From assembly GCA_038373885.1 (NCBI GenBank), contig JAWZYV010012340.1, positions 1-64,000 of the forward strand: 64,000 nucleotides of DNA, written 5' to 3'. Below the pieces are notes generated by a model. The model saw only the letters and a program-made list of their open reading frames with translations. It made no database searches and was not told where the DNA came from. Shown in pieces: positions 11,436 through 22,769 of this stretch. Position 1 is the first letter of the stretch; each line of letters opens with the position of its first letter. The position numbers and the translations under genes are program-made. This DNA is from Cheiracanthium punctorium (Eukaryota; Arthropoda; Arachnida; Araneae; Cheiracanthiidae).

Positions 11436-13092
11436 AACATTTTCAGAAATAGTTATATGCTTTTAGTGTATGTTAGAAAAAACTGAAATTACATTAATAA
11501 CATAATGTATTTCTTAAATTTATAAAACACACAAAATGCAGATATCAATATTCTATTAATTACTTACTTGGTGAAAGACAACATGCAGTACGTAAATTTA
11601 TCCAAAATGTGGCTGCCTTTTAAATCTATCAAAACAGCTCAATTAACTTAGTATTTTAAAGCCTCTAATTTATGGGAATCATTGACACCAAGGTTTTTTC
11701 TTTTTTAAATCATCCTAAAATAAATATAAAATGTGCTAACTAAGATAGTACCTTAAATAAATACAGTAGAATTTTTCAAATTCAAAATCGGCGGGACTTT
11801 ACCGATTTTGCATAACACAAAATTCCAGATCATAAAAATCCTGTACTATTATATTTTAAAAAAAAAATCGTTATAATCGTTATAAATGGTTATAAAAAAA
11901 TCGTTATAATCGGAAAAATTGCTCTTTAGAAAGATGCTATTCTTTTAAACATTTTTAATAAAATCTAAAACATTTTCGTTCGAATACGGATTTATTGTTA
12001 TTTTAAGGTCTAATTTCGTCTTGATAATTCAAATTCCGTAAATTAGCAGTCCAAATTTAAGAAATTCTTCTGTATTTAAAAATAACAAAGGGGGATATAT
12101 TTAAAAGAAAAACGGGAAACAGATAAAAGTTTAAACATGCATGCGCGAAATCACTAATAGCCGTTGGAGGAAGCGTACGATTCTGAAAGAGATAACAAAG
12201 CTAGTGGAAACGGAATTCTGCTTTAGCGTTATGGCATTTGAGTCAATAAAGAATTAGGGACAGCAAAGACACAAGTGGAAACGAGCTTTATACGCCCGGG
12301 TTATGTCAGCACGCCCAGTCTCTTTTCCACAGCATGCTTATTACTGATCTCGCGGACATACGAAATTCTTCTGAAGCTGGAGAAAACATATATGTATTTA
12401 GTTACAACTGCTTTCTTCTGACACTGGTCTTTTTTTTTTTTTTTTCGAGGGTGGGTGGGGGTGAACCTTTACTAAATTAGTTTATTTTGGTTTCTACTCA
12501 AGAGATGTGAAGTAAGTTTCGATTATTAGACTGACAGCCTTAAGGAAATTTTATTCTAAACTTCTTTTTCTTTCAGGGGGGTTCGAGAGTAATTCTATTT
12601 TAATTCATATTTTAAAATATTTTTTTGCGGGAATTCTTAAACTGGTAGTTCATCTAAACGTTCTCTAAAAAAATAAAATTATCAACTGATAAAAGAACAA
12701 ACAAATATAGTATGAAGTTAGTTTTCTAAAAAGCGACATAAAACCAATTATAAACAATAATTATTTGAGTAATTTTCTATTTTATTAATGATTATAGTCA
12801 TTAATTAATTTAATCAACAATTTTGAGATATGTCATTAACTTAGTTAAAAACTTATAGTGTATCATAATATAGTTAAAAATTTAACTTAGAGATAGCTTT
12901 AAACTGAAAGCAAACATTGCATTAATAGATTACATTGCATTAAAATAATAGAACGAGTAACTAGATTATCATTAATTAAGAACGAGATTATTAAATTAAT
13001 AATTTTAACGAAACTTAACTTACGGTTATCGTTAAACTGAATGCAAATAATGAATCACAATGCATTAAAACAATAGAACTATTAGTTATATA

Positions 13093-13326
13093 TTGCTGTT
13101 GTTGTTCTAGAATTACGGCCGATTAGCTACACGTAGGCTCTAAGCCGAGAGGTGGGGTGCCCTCCGTGGCGGTCTTTCTAAGGGGTCCTAACCCGTAATT
13201 ACGCTAAGTTTTGGAGGAAACCACGGAAAACTCCGAACGATTAGGTCGGCGGACGCAACCTGGTTTCGAACCAGGCACCTTCCGTCTCCCAGTTCAGAGC
13301 GCTATGTGTTTGGCCACTGATGGGGA
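13093..13326 (-). repeat. tRNA-derived SINE inside unit A (orthologue of 46314-46547)
   Basis: On the minus strand it begins TCCCCATCAGTGGCC, has an A-box-like segment and a B-box GGTTCGAAACC, then the central domain (GGAGTTTTCCGTGGTTTCC ... ACG), and ends in an (AAC)n-type tail (TGTTGTTGTT on the plus strand). TATATAACTATTGG-like direct repeats flank it, as in unit B. Confidence 0.8.
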
Positions 13327-14196
13327 CCAATAGTTATATAATTATAGTAAAAAGTTAACTTACGTTTAGCATTAAACTGAATGCAAATTTATGAAATAAA
13401 ATCAAAGATGGCGGCAGGGATACTAATATGTACTCGACCCAAATTATAAATAGAAAATTACTCAAACAATTATTGATTATAATCAGTATTATGATTCTTA
13501 TTATAAAATTTTAACAAAAACATGTCAATTTTCTGTTACATGTTACAAAAGAACTTGCTGTGACTTTTTTAATCAAATAATCTGATACTGCATGAAAACA
13601 GGTTTGTATATTTATTTACATAACTTAGTGTCAAGCAAACTTCTGAAATTCGCCCGTGAAACTAATTTATTATCTTCTGACCATACCCCTAAAAAGTTAT
13701 GATATCCCCATGCAAAAACCCTTAACTGGTTAAAAATTTGAGACGCAGCATTTTACTTTATAGCTCTATGAATTTTAAATATGGGTCTAAAAAATAATGA
13801 TATCAAATTTTGAGTGACGCCCTGCTGGGATTTTTAAAGATTTGTTTTTAAATTCCATTACAGTTACTTTCGTTTTATTTTCTAAAGAAGATTTACGCAT
13901 TTAAGCAATGCTTTTAATTATGAAATACACTGTCAAATATATCACACTTTCACTGAGTCTATATAATGTATTCAAATGAATTTGTTTCAATAATTTAATT
14001 TATCTTTTGCGTCACGCTATCCAAAAGGGCAAGTAAAATTTACGTAAATATTTAGTTAGCGTCATAGCAACCAAACTAAGTGAAATGTATATGAAAATTG
14101 TGTATAGTATAGTATAACACCCATAGTATCTCTCATCAGACACAAAGGAGCACTAAGTTGGAAAGTACAAAGACATAATTTATTTTCACTGTGCTC

Positions 14197-14333
14197 CAGT
14201 GGCGTAGCCAGGATTTTATTGGTGGGCTGGGTATCAAATTTAAAGCTAAAGTTCAATTGTAAGCTAAGTAAAGGGCCCCATTTCGGGGAGGGGAGTAGCC
14301 CCCTGAGCCCCCCCCTCCGGCTACGCCCCGCTG
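14197..14333. mobile_element. hAT-type MITE, CAGTGGCGTAGCC family
   Basis: It starts CAGTGGCGTAGCCAGGATTT and ends CTCCGGCTACGCCCCGCTG, an imperfect TIR. About 137 bp, non-coding, with C-rich inner ends. Flanks CTGTGCTC/CTGTGCAC suggest an 8-bp target duplication with one mismatch if the right terminus lost two bases. Same family as 24385-24557 and 48794-48949. Confidence 0.75.
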
Positions 14334-14507
14334 TGCACCAAAATCAACCTGCAGTTAAATGCTACCTTCCTCACTAAAAAGGAAAAATAGGTCTCTAATC
14401 AATAAATAAAAGCGTGTTAAAAAGAATGGCCTTAACATATTCTTGTACTCAACTCTTCCATAATGTTATGGATGACGATATTTTGTAAAAAAAAAAAAAA
14501 AATGTTG

Positions 14508-14579
14508 TTGTGACCAGGATTCGAACCTGGGTTATTGCGGCCACGACGCAATGTACTAACCACTATACGATCACGGCCA
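14508..14579 (-). tRNA. tRNA-His(GTG)-like gene, possibly decayed
   Basis: The minus strand reads GGCCGTGATCGTATAGTGG and on through an A-box. The anticodon arm TTGCG-TCGTGGC-CGCAA presents GTG, and the T-arm has GGTTCGAATCC. This is the layout of eukaryotic tRNA-His. The 3' acceptor strand reads TCACAA where TCACGG would pair with CCGTGA, so two acceptor pairs are lost. A T-run of at least 16, able to terminate pol III, follows directly (A-run at 14487-14502 on the plus strand). No CCA is encoded. It could be functional only if mispairs are tolerated; a tRNA pseudogene or a SINE head is equally possible. Confidence 0.65.
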
Positions 14580-15087
14580 CAGAATGGGTTTTCTTAAGAT
14601 TGTAATGTTTGGAAGTGTTCTACTTTCAATCGGGATAAGAAATGAGGAAATTATTTAATCCTGGCGATCCTGATCAGGAAAGTCTTATAAGATTATTGTA
14701 TTGTCACCGGTTCTTGATAAATGTACAAAGTTTGAATTAAATCTGTCCGTTTAAAGTGGGTCAAAATCGAGTCTAAAGGAGTCGGTTACAAACATACAAG
14801 CATGCAAACATACAAACATACATACAGGTGAAGCTAATAAAAGCGTGTTAAAAATGACAAGTGATGACCAAACCATAAAATATTTTTATCATACTGACGA
14901 AACTTTTAAAGCTATTCATGAAGCTCATTTGGATTTGGGTCGCAAAAGAATAAGATGTATGGAAAAGAAAGTGCAACAAAAATATTGTAATGTGCTTCAA
15001 TAAGCTAGCAAACTGTACTTTCTTTTCTGTGGACAGTTCCACTTGAGAAAAATCGGCAAAAACAAGAGAGTCGTTGTTAAAGCAATA

Positions 15088-15260
15088 CAGTCAAATCCGT
15101 TTTAGCGAAGTTCGTTATAGTGAAAATCTTTCTATAGCGAAGTTTTTGGTTAACCCCGAATCAAATTACAATTTAGAGATACAATATCTGTATAACGAAA
15201 TTTTGTAAGCGAAAAGATTTCTCCGGTCCCTTGAACATTTCGTAAAATGGGATTCGACTG
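15088..15260. mobile_element. pogo/Tigger-like MITE with TA duplication
   Basis: Ends CAGTCAAATCCGTTTTAGCG and CATTTCGTAAAATGGGATTC...GACTG form a TIR of about 20 bp with mismatches. TA lies on both sides (15086-15087 and 15261-15262). The CAGT(C/A)-AAnCC start is typical of pogo/Tigger elements. 173 bp, non-coding. It lies just upstream of the integrase pseudogene. Confidence 0.8.
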
Positions 15261-15287
15261 TATTTACTAACGCAATTTGAGAACGAG

Positions 15288-16797
15288 AACAGGTTGACCT
15301 CTTTGACATGCAATCAGAGCCTGATCGCGAACTATCTTGAACTATCAAGATCATCTTAAAGAATTTGATATTTTTTTTTTACAGCCGCTGAAAACAAAAA
15401 CAGAAGAAATTTCTTATAATTTGATGGATATTTTTCGTATCGTAGGAGCTCCCTGTATTTTGTAGTCCGATAACGAACTTGAGTTTTCGAATAAAATCAT
15501 GAAAGAACTAACATGCCACCAATAAGTTCCTGACATGTTGGTGGCATGGACGGCAAGCAATCGCACAAGTCAGTGAGTAGAAGCGAATCGTTAAAATGGA
15601 AAAAAAAAAAAAAAAAAAAAAAAAAATCGTGCCATCCATCTTGGAATCACCAGAAACGAGAAACCCATACGAAGCTCTGTTTGGAGTTTTCATTACTAAC
15701 GGATTTCCCCAGGAATTGTGTTGATCAACGGACCTTGAGAATGAAGAATAACTTTAAGAGGTTTTGGCCAACATTCCTGAAGTAACCATGTAAAAAGTCA
15801 CCATGAAATTGATTCACTAGATTCTGAAAACTCTGATATGTCCATCTTACGAAAAAGGAAGAAGTTAATTGAAGAGAAACGAGCTGATTGTGCCAAAGGA
15901 AGTGACCGAAACGCTAATGGCCTTATCACACTAAAGGGAAAATCCGAGCAACTTCGCGCTGGACCAACTTTTCCGACGGATTTGAAGGCGTGGTTATCTT
16001 TAAGGGTTGCAAAAGTAAACAAACTCTCTCCGGCGCCAAATAGTCATCGCATCGCTGATTTGGCGTGCTGGTTCTTATTTTACTTATCGTGCGCTGGTAT
16101 ATTTACATCGGATGGGCAGCAATCTCTAATTTCAAAGTCCGCTTAAACGCGGCCATAATTTTATTTACATGTGATTCTGACAACGAGCCAAGCTGCCAAG
16201 CTTCGAACATAGTCATCATTGCTCGAAATTGCTTATGACGTAGCAGGAAGAAGTACTCTGATTGGCCGAAATTTCGCCCGACTCGGATTTTTTTCCTTCG
16301 GAAAGGAAAAAGTTAGAGTTCGCGGTCGTCAAGGTAACGAGTTTGGAATGGCGGAGAAAATCGACCGGAAACTTGATTTGCAAGGAAAGTTGGTCGGATT
16401 TTTCTCAGTGTGATAGCCCTATAAGGGGCGATAACACTAAATTTCCTCCTCTTGAATGCGGTCAGAACATGACCGAATTCGGCAGAACATGTGATAGCTG
16501 TGAGAGTGGAAGTGAACGATGATGGCCTATACAAATTCGGTGCGCAATCCGGAATATTGGATGTTACATTCCAGAAATGAAGTCCAACAGACTGAAGATA
16601 CCTTCATATCTGAAAAAGACATTCCAAACTTCGTACACTCACTTCGAACTACGGTTACCCTGGAATCCGGAAGCTCACAGAGTTTCGTCCATGCAACTGT
16701 ACAAAGCAGTGTGATAGCAAAAAATGCAAGTGCCTATATACTGGCATCGAATGTAACTTAAACTGCCATCAGAGTTCTGCCGGCAAGAAAAAGTAAT
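15288..16797 (+). pseudogene. KRBA2/SCAND3-like integrase (rve) pseudogene with Cys-rich tail
   Basis: Scattered over three frames are the successive landmarks of the integrase proteins usually named KRAB-A domain-containing protein 2-like. These are: QVDLFDMQSEPDRE (15297, first catalytic Asp region); NYQDHLKEFD; PLKTKTEEISYNLMDIFRIV (15387); GAPCIL then a stop in place of Gln before SDNELEF (second catalytic Asp); a His/Ser-rich remnant of the third motif (15546-15600) broken by a 27-base A-run; NRAIHLGI; PYEALFG (15668); RKRKKLIEEKRADCAKG (15850); a SH3-like segment DDGLYKFGAQSGILDVTF (16521); and a C-terminal cysteine cluster with C-x-C, C-x5-C, C-x-C and C-x3-C spacings ending at the TAA at 16795. 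At least one in-frame stop, several frameshifts and a 494-bp MITE (15923-16416) destroy it. In intact relatives this protein is a transposon- or retroelement-derived DDE integrase. The assignment rests on motif order, not on an alignment. Confidence 0.8.
15923..16416. mobile_element. MITE inserted in the integrase pseudogene
   Basis: The left end TTATCACACTAAAGGGAAAA and the inverted right end CTATCACACTGAGAAAAATC extend into a TIR of about 30 bp (AATCCGAGCAACTT versus AATCCGACCAACTT). No transposase. Removing it rejoins the RKRKKL block to the GLYKFG block of the integrase. The terminal GTGATAG resembles the nested insert at 36346-36929. Target duplication not clear. Confidence 0.75.
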
Positions 16798-16799
16798 TG

Positions 16800-18470
16800 C
16801 ATTTTTCATAAATTTTCCTATCATTTACTTTACTACGTTTTCAGTTTTTTTTCACTATAAACACACTTTTTAAACTGTAAGGTAATTAAATAATTCAATA
16901 CATATCGTTAAAATGATTTTTAACTTATTTCATTCATTTTATTTAGTCAACTAATTAGTATTAAAAATGATTGCTTTCTGATATTTATCTGATTATATGT
17001 GCGCTAAAACTATCAATGTCGGGGTCTTTCGCCCATCCTACAAGTGTGAAATCAGACTTGGATCACTTTTGACTTCTTGCATCGCGAATTCATCAAATTC
17101 AAGTGCACCAACTCCGAAATAATGCAAAATTTCGGACATTGCGCATTTGTCAATGATCCATTCGCGTTGTGAGCATTTCTTTCGGACATTGTCGGAGTTG
17201 GATTCCAACACATATATGATAAAAGTTGCCCACTGAACTTCTGAAAACTCGACCAGAACCAGGCATTTTCTCTGACTGGAGGAGGTTGTAACAGTTTTAC
17301 TGTTTCTTAATGAGATAAAATCATTTTTCAAAGCCAGTAGTAGGGAGATACCGCTTTTTACGATCTTACACTAGAGATCGATTACGATCGTTTGCTAGAC
17401 AGATCAAAGACTGTGTCTCCAACCCTGAGGGATTATTCGCCTGTTCGGACCCACATTCACAATTCAGGCTATTAGGAGAAGCATACGTTTTATCTGGCAG
17501 GGAATGGAGATAGCGATCACTGATTTTCGGCTAAAAAAAGGGACGATTGCTCCTCCCCTTGTATTTTATCGTTAAGACGGATAACCAAATCAAAAATCAT
17601 GCAGCCAAATGATAAACCACAAGAATGAAGAAATCCACCTTTTTTCGATCGCAGGACAGAGGTTGGCGACATACCCGGTCGTGAGCTGTCTGAAATCTGG
17701 TGGCCTGTTTCATCAGACTGAGCGTGAATAGGGCCTCTTAAAAGGATCACTCCTTAAAGGAATGAAATCCCAAAAAAGTGCTCTTTCTTCAGAAATTTTT
17801 GACAAAAAAATGTATTACAGACATTAAAATGATTTTTACAGGGTGATTGCATAAAATAATGTATTGTAAAATAAAAATAAAAAATTCATGAAACACAGTT
17901 ATTTAATATTGAAAAACAAATAAATATATAATACAAAATTTCACGTCATCAAAATTAATATAGTGCACTAATGGATAACAGCGACAGTTTTCAATATTTT
18001 TCAACAAATTTCATCTTAAAGAAAATACTCCTACTAATAATTTGAACTGCAATCATTAAGATATTTAAAAATGCAAGGACAATATTTAATTTTAGTTGGG
18101 AAAATTTCCTGTATTTTTCTTGACTTTTTTTAATAAACTTTTTTCTATATACAGTGAAAGCCCGACTTGGTTAAAAAAAAAAAAAAAAAAAAAACGTAAA
18201 ATACCGGAAATATATAGAAAGCAAAAAATCAAATCGAAAAAAAAAAAATAAAATAAATAAAGGTAGTAAAGATGACTCTTTCAAAAGGTACTGCAATCTA
18301 TATTTTCCGAAAAGAACATTATTATACATTCCATTTTAAGATCATTTTAACACATTTAGTTGCGAATCCTGGAGTTTAGGTTGAAAATAGTCCGTAATAG
18401 TGGATTGCTTTTTAGTCATTGAGTTCAAAGTGAATGCAGCATCTTCCAGAATTGAAATACTTGCAAGTTA
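16800..18470. other. AT-rich DNA, no supported gene
   Basis: Minus-strand frames at 17038-17331 and 17517-17750 are open for 97 and 77 codons, with no domain I recognise. GC content rises locally (17340-17760), which could mark an old element. A-runs and a possible pogo-like terminus (CAGTGAAAGCCCGACTTGG, about 18152) follow. Confidence 0.4.
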
Positions 18471-18477
18471 TTTCCCC

Positions 18478-18677
18478 ATGGGCGCCCACAGAAATTTTTT
18501 AGGGGGGGTGGCAAACTTCAAAAATTGTTTCTAGAGGGGGGGCAAATTTCACACTTGCAATAATTTGGTTCCGATTTTGCATTGTGATGCACTTCTGTTT
18601 ACATGATTGCACAATGTACTAAATCTCTAGGGGGGAGGGGACTGCCCTACCTTGGGCCCCCCTTATGGGCGCCCATG
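18478..18677. mobile_element. MITE with CATGGGCGCCCA terminal inverted repeats
   Basis: The left end CATGGGCGCCCACAGA and the right end TTATGGGCGCCCATG are inverted repeats; each terminus is itself near-palindromic. G-rich (left) and C-rich (right) inner runs resemble those of the hAT MITEs. Flanks (TATTTCCC/TCTTTCCC) match at six of eight positions. About 200 bp, non-coding. Confidence 0.7.
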
Positions 18678-18679
18678 TC

Positions 18680-20440
18680 TTTCCCTGGTCTTTATGAGAA
18701 AAAAAAATAGTCTTTTACTATTTGTAAGCTCTTCGATGCAATATTGAAAGAAAGGAGTGGCTGTGCTTCTGTTTCTTCTTGTTCATCTTCATCGGCGGAC
18801 GATAAGGTCGTCTGCGGATGGATAGTCGTCTTTCTCAATCTTTCTCTTCTCATTCTCAATCTCAATCAAAAAAATCCAATTAACAGAAATTACTTTGGGG
18901 ACTGGTGTTTGGTTGGTAAGATTGATGTAGGACACATCCTGAGTTTCCTAATGATTTATTTAAGGAATGTAACTTTTAACCGGGAACCGAAGTTTCGATT
19001 TTTGACTTACTGCGTCATTTTTATTAGTTTTGCTGTCGTATTTGTGTAGTTGTTCCGGGGCGTTGTTTATTAATTCTTTGTAAAGTGAAATTCGACAAAA
19101 AGTTTCAAAATGTTTGTTGGGAGATGTGAAGAATATATATAGCGTGTGTTGATCTACAGTTAACATTGATATTTGAATGTTCGAGGTGGATTCATTTTGG
19201 AATAATGTTACGTTGTTGATGAATAAAATTTGAGGTATGTGGTTCTTTTATTTATTTAAATGTTTATTCCTTGTTTTACGGTACACATGTGTACAGTTGA
19301 GTATATTTATGATCTTATGTTTCATATTTATGTAAGGTTTTTAGTATGTTGTGTTATTTTTTGTGAATTGGGATGAAAAAGTAAAATTTTTAAGGTTTTA
19401 AGAGGGATGGTTAATTTTAATTGTTATATGGTTTTGCCCCTGATTTGCAGAATTCTTGTACAATTTTTAGGTTTAATTTGAATTAATATGCAATGGTTTT
19501 GAGTTGTTTGTGATCAGTTTCCATTCAATTCTGATTAATAGTGTAAATTTTGTGTGTTTTGAAGGTATTAAATTGCAAAAATCACTGGGGGGGGAAGGAG
19601 GTAGCCGGTTTATTATATTGGTTCTCTGTTATTTTATAAAGAGTGTTTTTAGCATTTTGTTAAAATATTTGCAGTATATTTATCTTGAAATCACACGAAG
19701 TATTCAATTTAAATATGTTTCAATATATAAGTATATTTTAGTTGTTTGTGGGGGATTGTGTGTGGGGGGGAGGGGGGGAAGTAGTCGGTTTATTTGAGTG
19801 TTTGTCTATTAATTTTAAACTGCGATTTTAACGTTTTAAGGAAAATTTTGTTGTATAATTATGTGCAGAAACATATTTTGCATAATTTGAAGGTTACGGC
19901 TTATTTATTTTTTAACGTACCTATAGTCCAGAGCTAGTGCTTTGTTTATGTGAATTTTGTTCATAATTGCATTTGAAATATGTCTAAAAATGTTTTTATG
20001 TGTTTAGATAAGTGTATTGTAGTTTTGGGTTCATTTTGTTACTTATGTGTCAACGTATGTTTATGTTTTAATTGGCGCGAAAAAAAATTCGCCAAGGTTA
20101 GATGTTGGCGACAAAAAAAAAGTCGCCAACTCAACCGACACCCGCTTACGGTATTATTCCCGAAATTCTTCAAAATAAAATACAATTATACTACGAAATT
20201 GATTTCAAAATCAGTCGTTTGTCTCGATTTTGGCCAGCAGTATTGCGATATTGAAAGTTTTAAAACGTGTCCTGCTTTTAAGTTTATATTATGCTTATTT
20301 CCCTATTAGTAGAGTCTATAAATCACACATAACATTATTTAAATTTTAATTCATCCCATGGAAGAATAAAAGAAACTTATCAGCATCGCCCATACTTATC
20401 GATCTGGCCAGAAAACGGCGTGACAACAGTCACTTTAGTC
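18680..20440. other. T-rich DNA with two similar G-run blocks
   Basis: CTGGGGGGGGAAGGAGGTAG at 19583 and a similar G-run block, GGGGGGGAAGTAGTCGGTTT, near 19774 mark two copies of one short repeat: GTAGCCGGTTTAT and GTAGTCGGTTTAT follow each G-run. Short frames here lack domains. Confidence 0.4.
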
Positions 20441-20450
20441 CTATCTGCCC

Positions 20451-20620
20451 GAGGCGAATTGGCTGAACGGTTAGCACGCGGGCCTCCCAGCCCATAGTTC
20501 CCGGGATCGAACCCAGCCGCCGACGTTTGATGGAGACAGATTAAAATAACTTAAAATTTCAGCATAGAGGGCAAAATGAAGTATGTGGGGCGCGTTCGCC
20601 TCGTGTATCTAGAATTTTTT
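20451..20620 (+). repeat. tRNA-derived SINE or tRNA pseudogene
   Basis: The A-box-like TTGGCTGAACGGTTAGCACG, a GGGC-CTCCCA-GCCC hairpin in the anticodon-arm position and the B-box-like GGGATCGAACCC are spaced as in a tRNA. An unrelated body of about 95 bp follows. It lacks the central domain shared by the other SINEs. Confidence 0.55.
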
Positions 20621-20632
20621 AAGGAAAATTTT

Positions 20633-20842
20633 TTAAGCTTGAAATTAAGCTTGCTATGTCACGCTTGATTAAAGCTTGCTATGTCAAGCTTAATGCAAGC
20701 TGGGCAAGTGTAAACTAGAACACTTGATTCAAGCTTGCATTAAGCTTACACGCTTGAAATTTTTAAGCTTAATTCAAGTTTATTGACTTGATAAATCAAG
20801 CTTGCTGCAAGTTTGATTCAAGTTTGCTGTGCTGTCTGGGAC
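20633..20842. repeat. AAGCTTG-rich repeat block
   Basis: AAGCTT occurs eight times in about 170 bp (20635-20803), in both CAAGCTTG and TTAAGCTTA contexts, so the block is full of overlapping inverted repeats. It ends TGCTGTGCTGTCTGGGA; CCCAGACAGCA is a plausible transposon terminus. Confidence 0.7.
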
Positions 20843-20844
20843 GT

Positions 20845-22180
20845 TGCGAATAGTCTATAACAGACTTGATGAGTTAGCACATTCATTTGACAGCTCATCC
20901 AACCAGGGCCTTATTATCGCATCTTATCGGGCCTTAAATCATGACTTTCCCAGGGCTCCCGGCTTAAAAGGTCCCCTTATGGTATTTATAATTTAGTGCG
21001 TATAAAAATATTTTTAAAAATCCATTACAAAATTGCTACAAATGCTACAAATTAAAATTCAAGTAATTTATAGGAAAAAATGAAACTTGATAAAAAGACT
21101 TACAAAAAAAAAAAGGAAAAATAAATAATGAAATAATGAAATAATTCAACAAAATAGGTAAAGGGAACTTAAATTTACGAGTGAAATACCAGCATAGTAT
21201 TTTGTTTAAATGTCTGTGTCCCCTCTTTTATATCTTTTTCGTTGGGGACGTATATTTAAAATCCTCAAATAAGTTCACATTATAAATAGGCTTTTACTGG
21301 CTTTTTAACCTGAGACCTGGAGTTTCATATAACAGCTTCATCATTCAGTTTTTTTTTTTTTTTTTTTCTAATCCAGGTACCAGCCTCTTCCCTGAACTCC
21401 ACTAAAGAATTAAAAACACAATAATGCATCAAATCTTCGTTTGAACATTGTTTAATGCTATATCTTATACTGAATTCTTCGTAAATATCCTTTTATTTTT
21501 TGATGATTTGCTAATATATTGCAAGGATATCACTTTTGTTTGTAACTTCATCCATTAAATCAGTGTAATTGAGTGAAAGCACAATATCATTTTTTCTTCA
21601 TTTGACGGCATATGAATTCTATAATGAAGACAGTCCAACTAACCTTGCTTGATCTTAAACACATATCATCGTTGTCAAATGAATATCTGCTATGTGCACT
21701 TTTCAGAGATTTCGACATTCTGACTATTATGACTAGTTTACTAATCAAATTTTCGTATCAAATGGACTGCTACGTGGCTCTAAGCATTATATGATGACTA
21801 AGAAAAATATGGCATGTGAATCAGCCAGAATATAGTCAAATAATAACTACTACTAATAAATAAACGTGTTCCACATAGTACACGCTTAAACCCCCCCCCA
21901 AAAAAAAGATACATTGAGTAGCGATCCGTTTCCATGGAAACCTACCAGTATTTCTGCAAAAGTGCTCTTTAAGTAGTCTTTTTTCTGAGAATTCCCCATC
22001 TCGCTTATTCTTATATTTTGCTCCGCTCTTGTGATCGAAAAACGATCCTAAAGCCCATATCACACCTTCCCGATCTTCAATTCAAGCAACACTTCCTTCG
22101 ACTGTTTTCCACAACGGTTGGTGTAAAGCCGCGTACGATATGCATGTTCAGCATCCGCAACTTTTACCAGCCGGTCCGGG
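20845..22180. other. No supported gene
   Basis: AT-rich sequence with T- and A-runs (21350-21367, 21101-21113). A 60-codon frame at 21612 has no recognisable feature. Confidence 0.45.
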
Positions 22181-22182
22181 AA

Positions 22183-22342
22183 AAATTGAGTATTTCATTT
22201 AACTTGTTCAACTTCCCCGATAGACCAATCACAGACAAGCTAATGGAGAGGCTGCAGTGACATCACAGATTCGCTCATTCCCTTTTCTAGTCAAACCAGT
22301 TGAGTGAAATAGTCGAACAAGTTGAACGAAATACTTGATTGA
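22183..22342. repeat. Short inverted-repeat element
   Basis: TTGAGTATTTCATTTAACTT then GTTCAAC at 22187 is inverted at 22313-22341 (CGAACAAGTTGAACGAAATA then CTTGATTG). This could be a MITE of about 160 bp. Downstream 22345-22690 is a GC-richer block of unknown type, ending in an (AAC)n-like ACAACAACAACAAC tract. Confidence 0.5.
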
Positions 22343-22738
22343 ATTGTGCCGAATTGGTCTGGGCACTAAACTCCGTTCCCATAAGAACACGGCAAGTGAA
22401 GCAGCATCCGGCTTGGCCAGTGCTTGGGAGGGTCATCTCCCTCTCTACTCGTCCGCTGTGGAACCGTGTACGCTAATGGGAGCTGGTGCACGTAAAATCC
22501 GTCGTGGCTCCAATATCTTTCAAGTTGTTAAACGATACCTCTGGGGGTGCCGATTTCAGGTGGTGGTTGGTCCCTCATCTGGAATCGGTTCAAAATTAGG
22601 GACCAACAAATAGAAGTCCAACCACCTCGGGGGCACTGGCACCCCTCTTTCCATGGATAGCGTCGTCTATCATGGACACGACAACAACAACAACTTCATT
22701 GAATTGAAGATTGAACGTAGGAGAAGATGTGATATGGG

Positions 22739-22764
22739 CATATATATATATATATATATATATA
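22739..22764. repeat. (TA)n microsatellite
   Basis: Thirteen TA units. Confidence 0.9.
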
Positions 22765-22769
22765 AAGGA

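Larger units (their letters stand above)
9738..14098 (+). repeat. Long inverted duplication, unit A (partner 45545-48297)
   Basis: Read in reverse complement, this segment matches 45545-48297 over most of its length. Landmarks are CAGCCAGCCC..AACCAA..CAACCG (9770), GCGGTAAACAAGGCAGGGAG (10036), the SINE at 11195, the SINE at 13093 and CGTCACGCTATCCAAAAGGG (14010). Compared with unit B, unit A has about 345 extra bases (10074-10417) and about 1.26 kb extra (roughly 11371-12632). No long ORF is present in either copy. It may be a large non-autonomous transposon or a segmental duplication. Confidence 0.85.

Noticed and set aside
16486..16700. Extra GTGATAG words taken at first as further MITE ends
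   Set aside because: At least one (16690) falls within the codons of the cysteine cluster of the integrase, and no inverted partner was found.
18744..19049. 101-codon frame with a Ser/Cys-rich start
   Set aside because: AT-rich, no domain, no splice or promoter context; likely chance.
22335..22613. 92-codon frame in a GC-richer block
   Set aside because: No domain, and the block ends in an ACAACAAC tract typical of a non-coding repeat tail.
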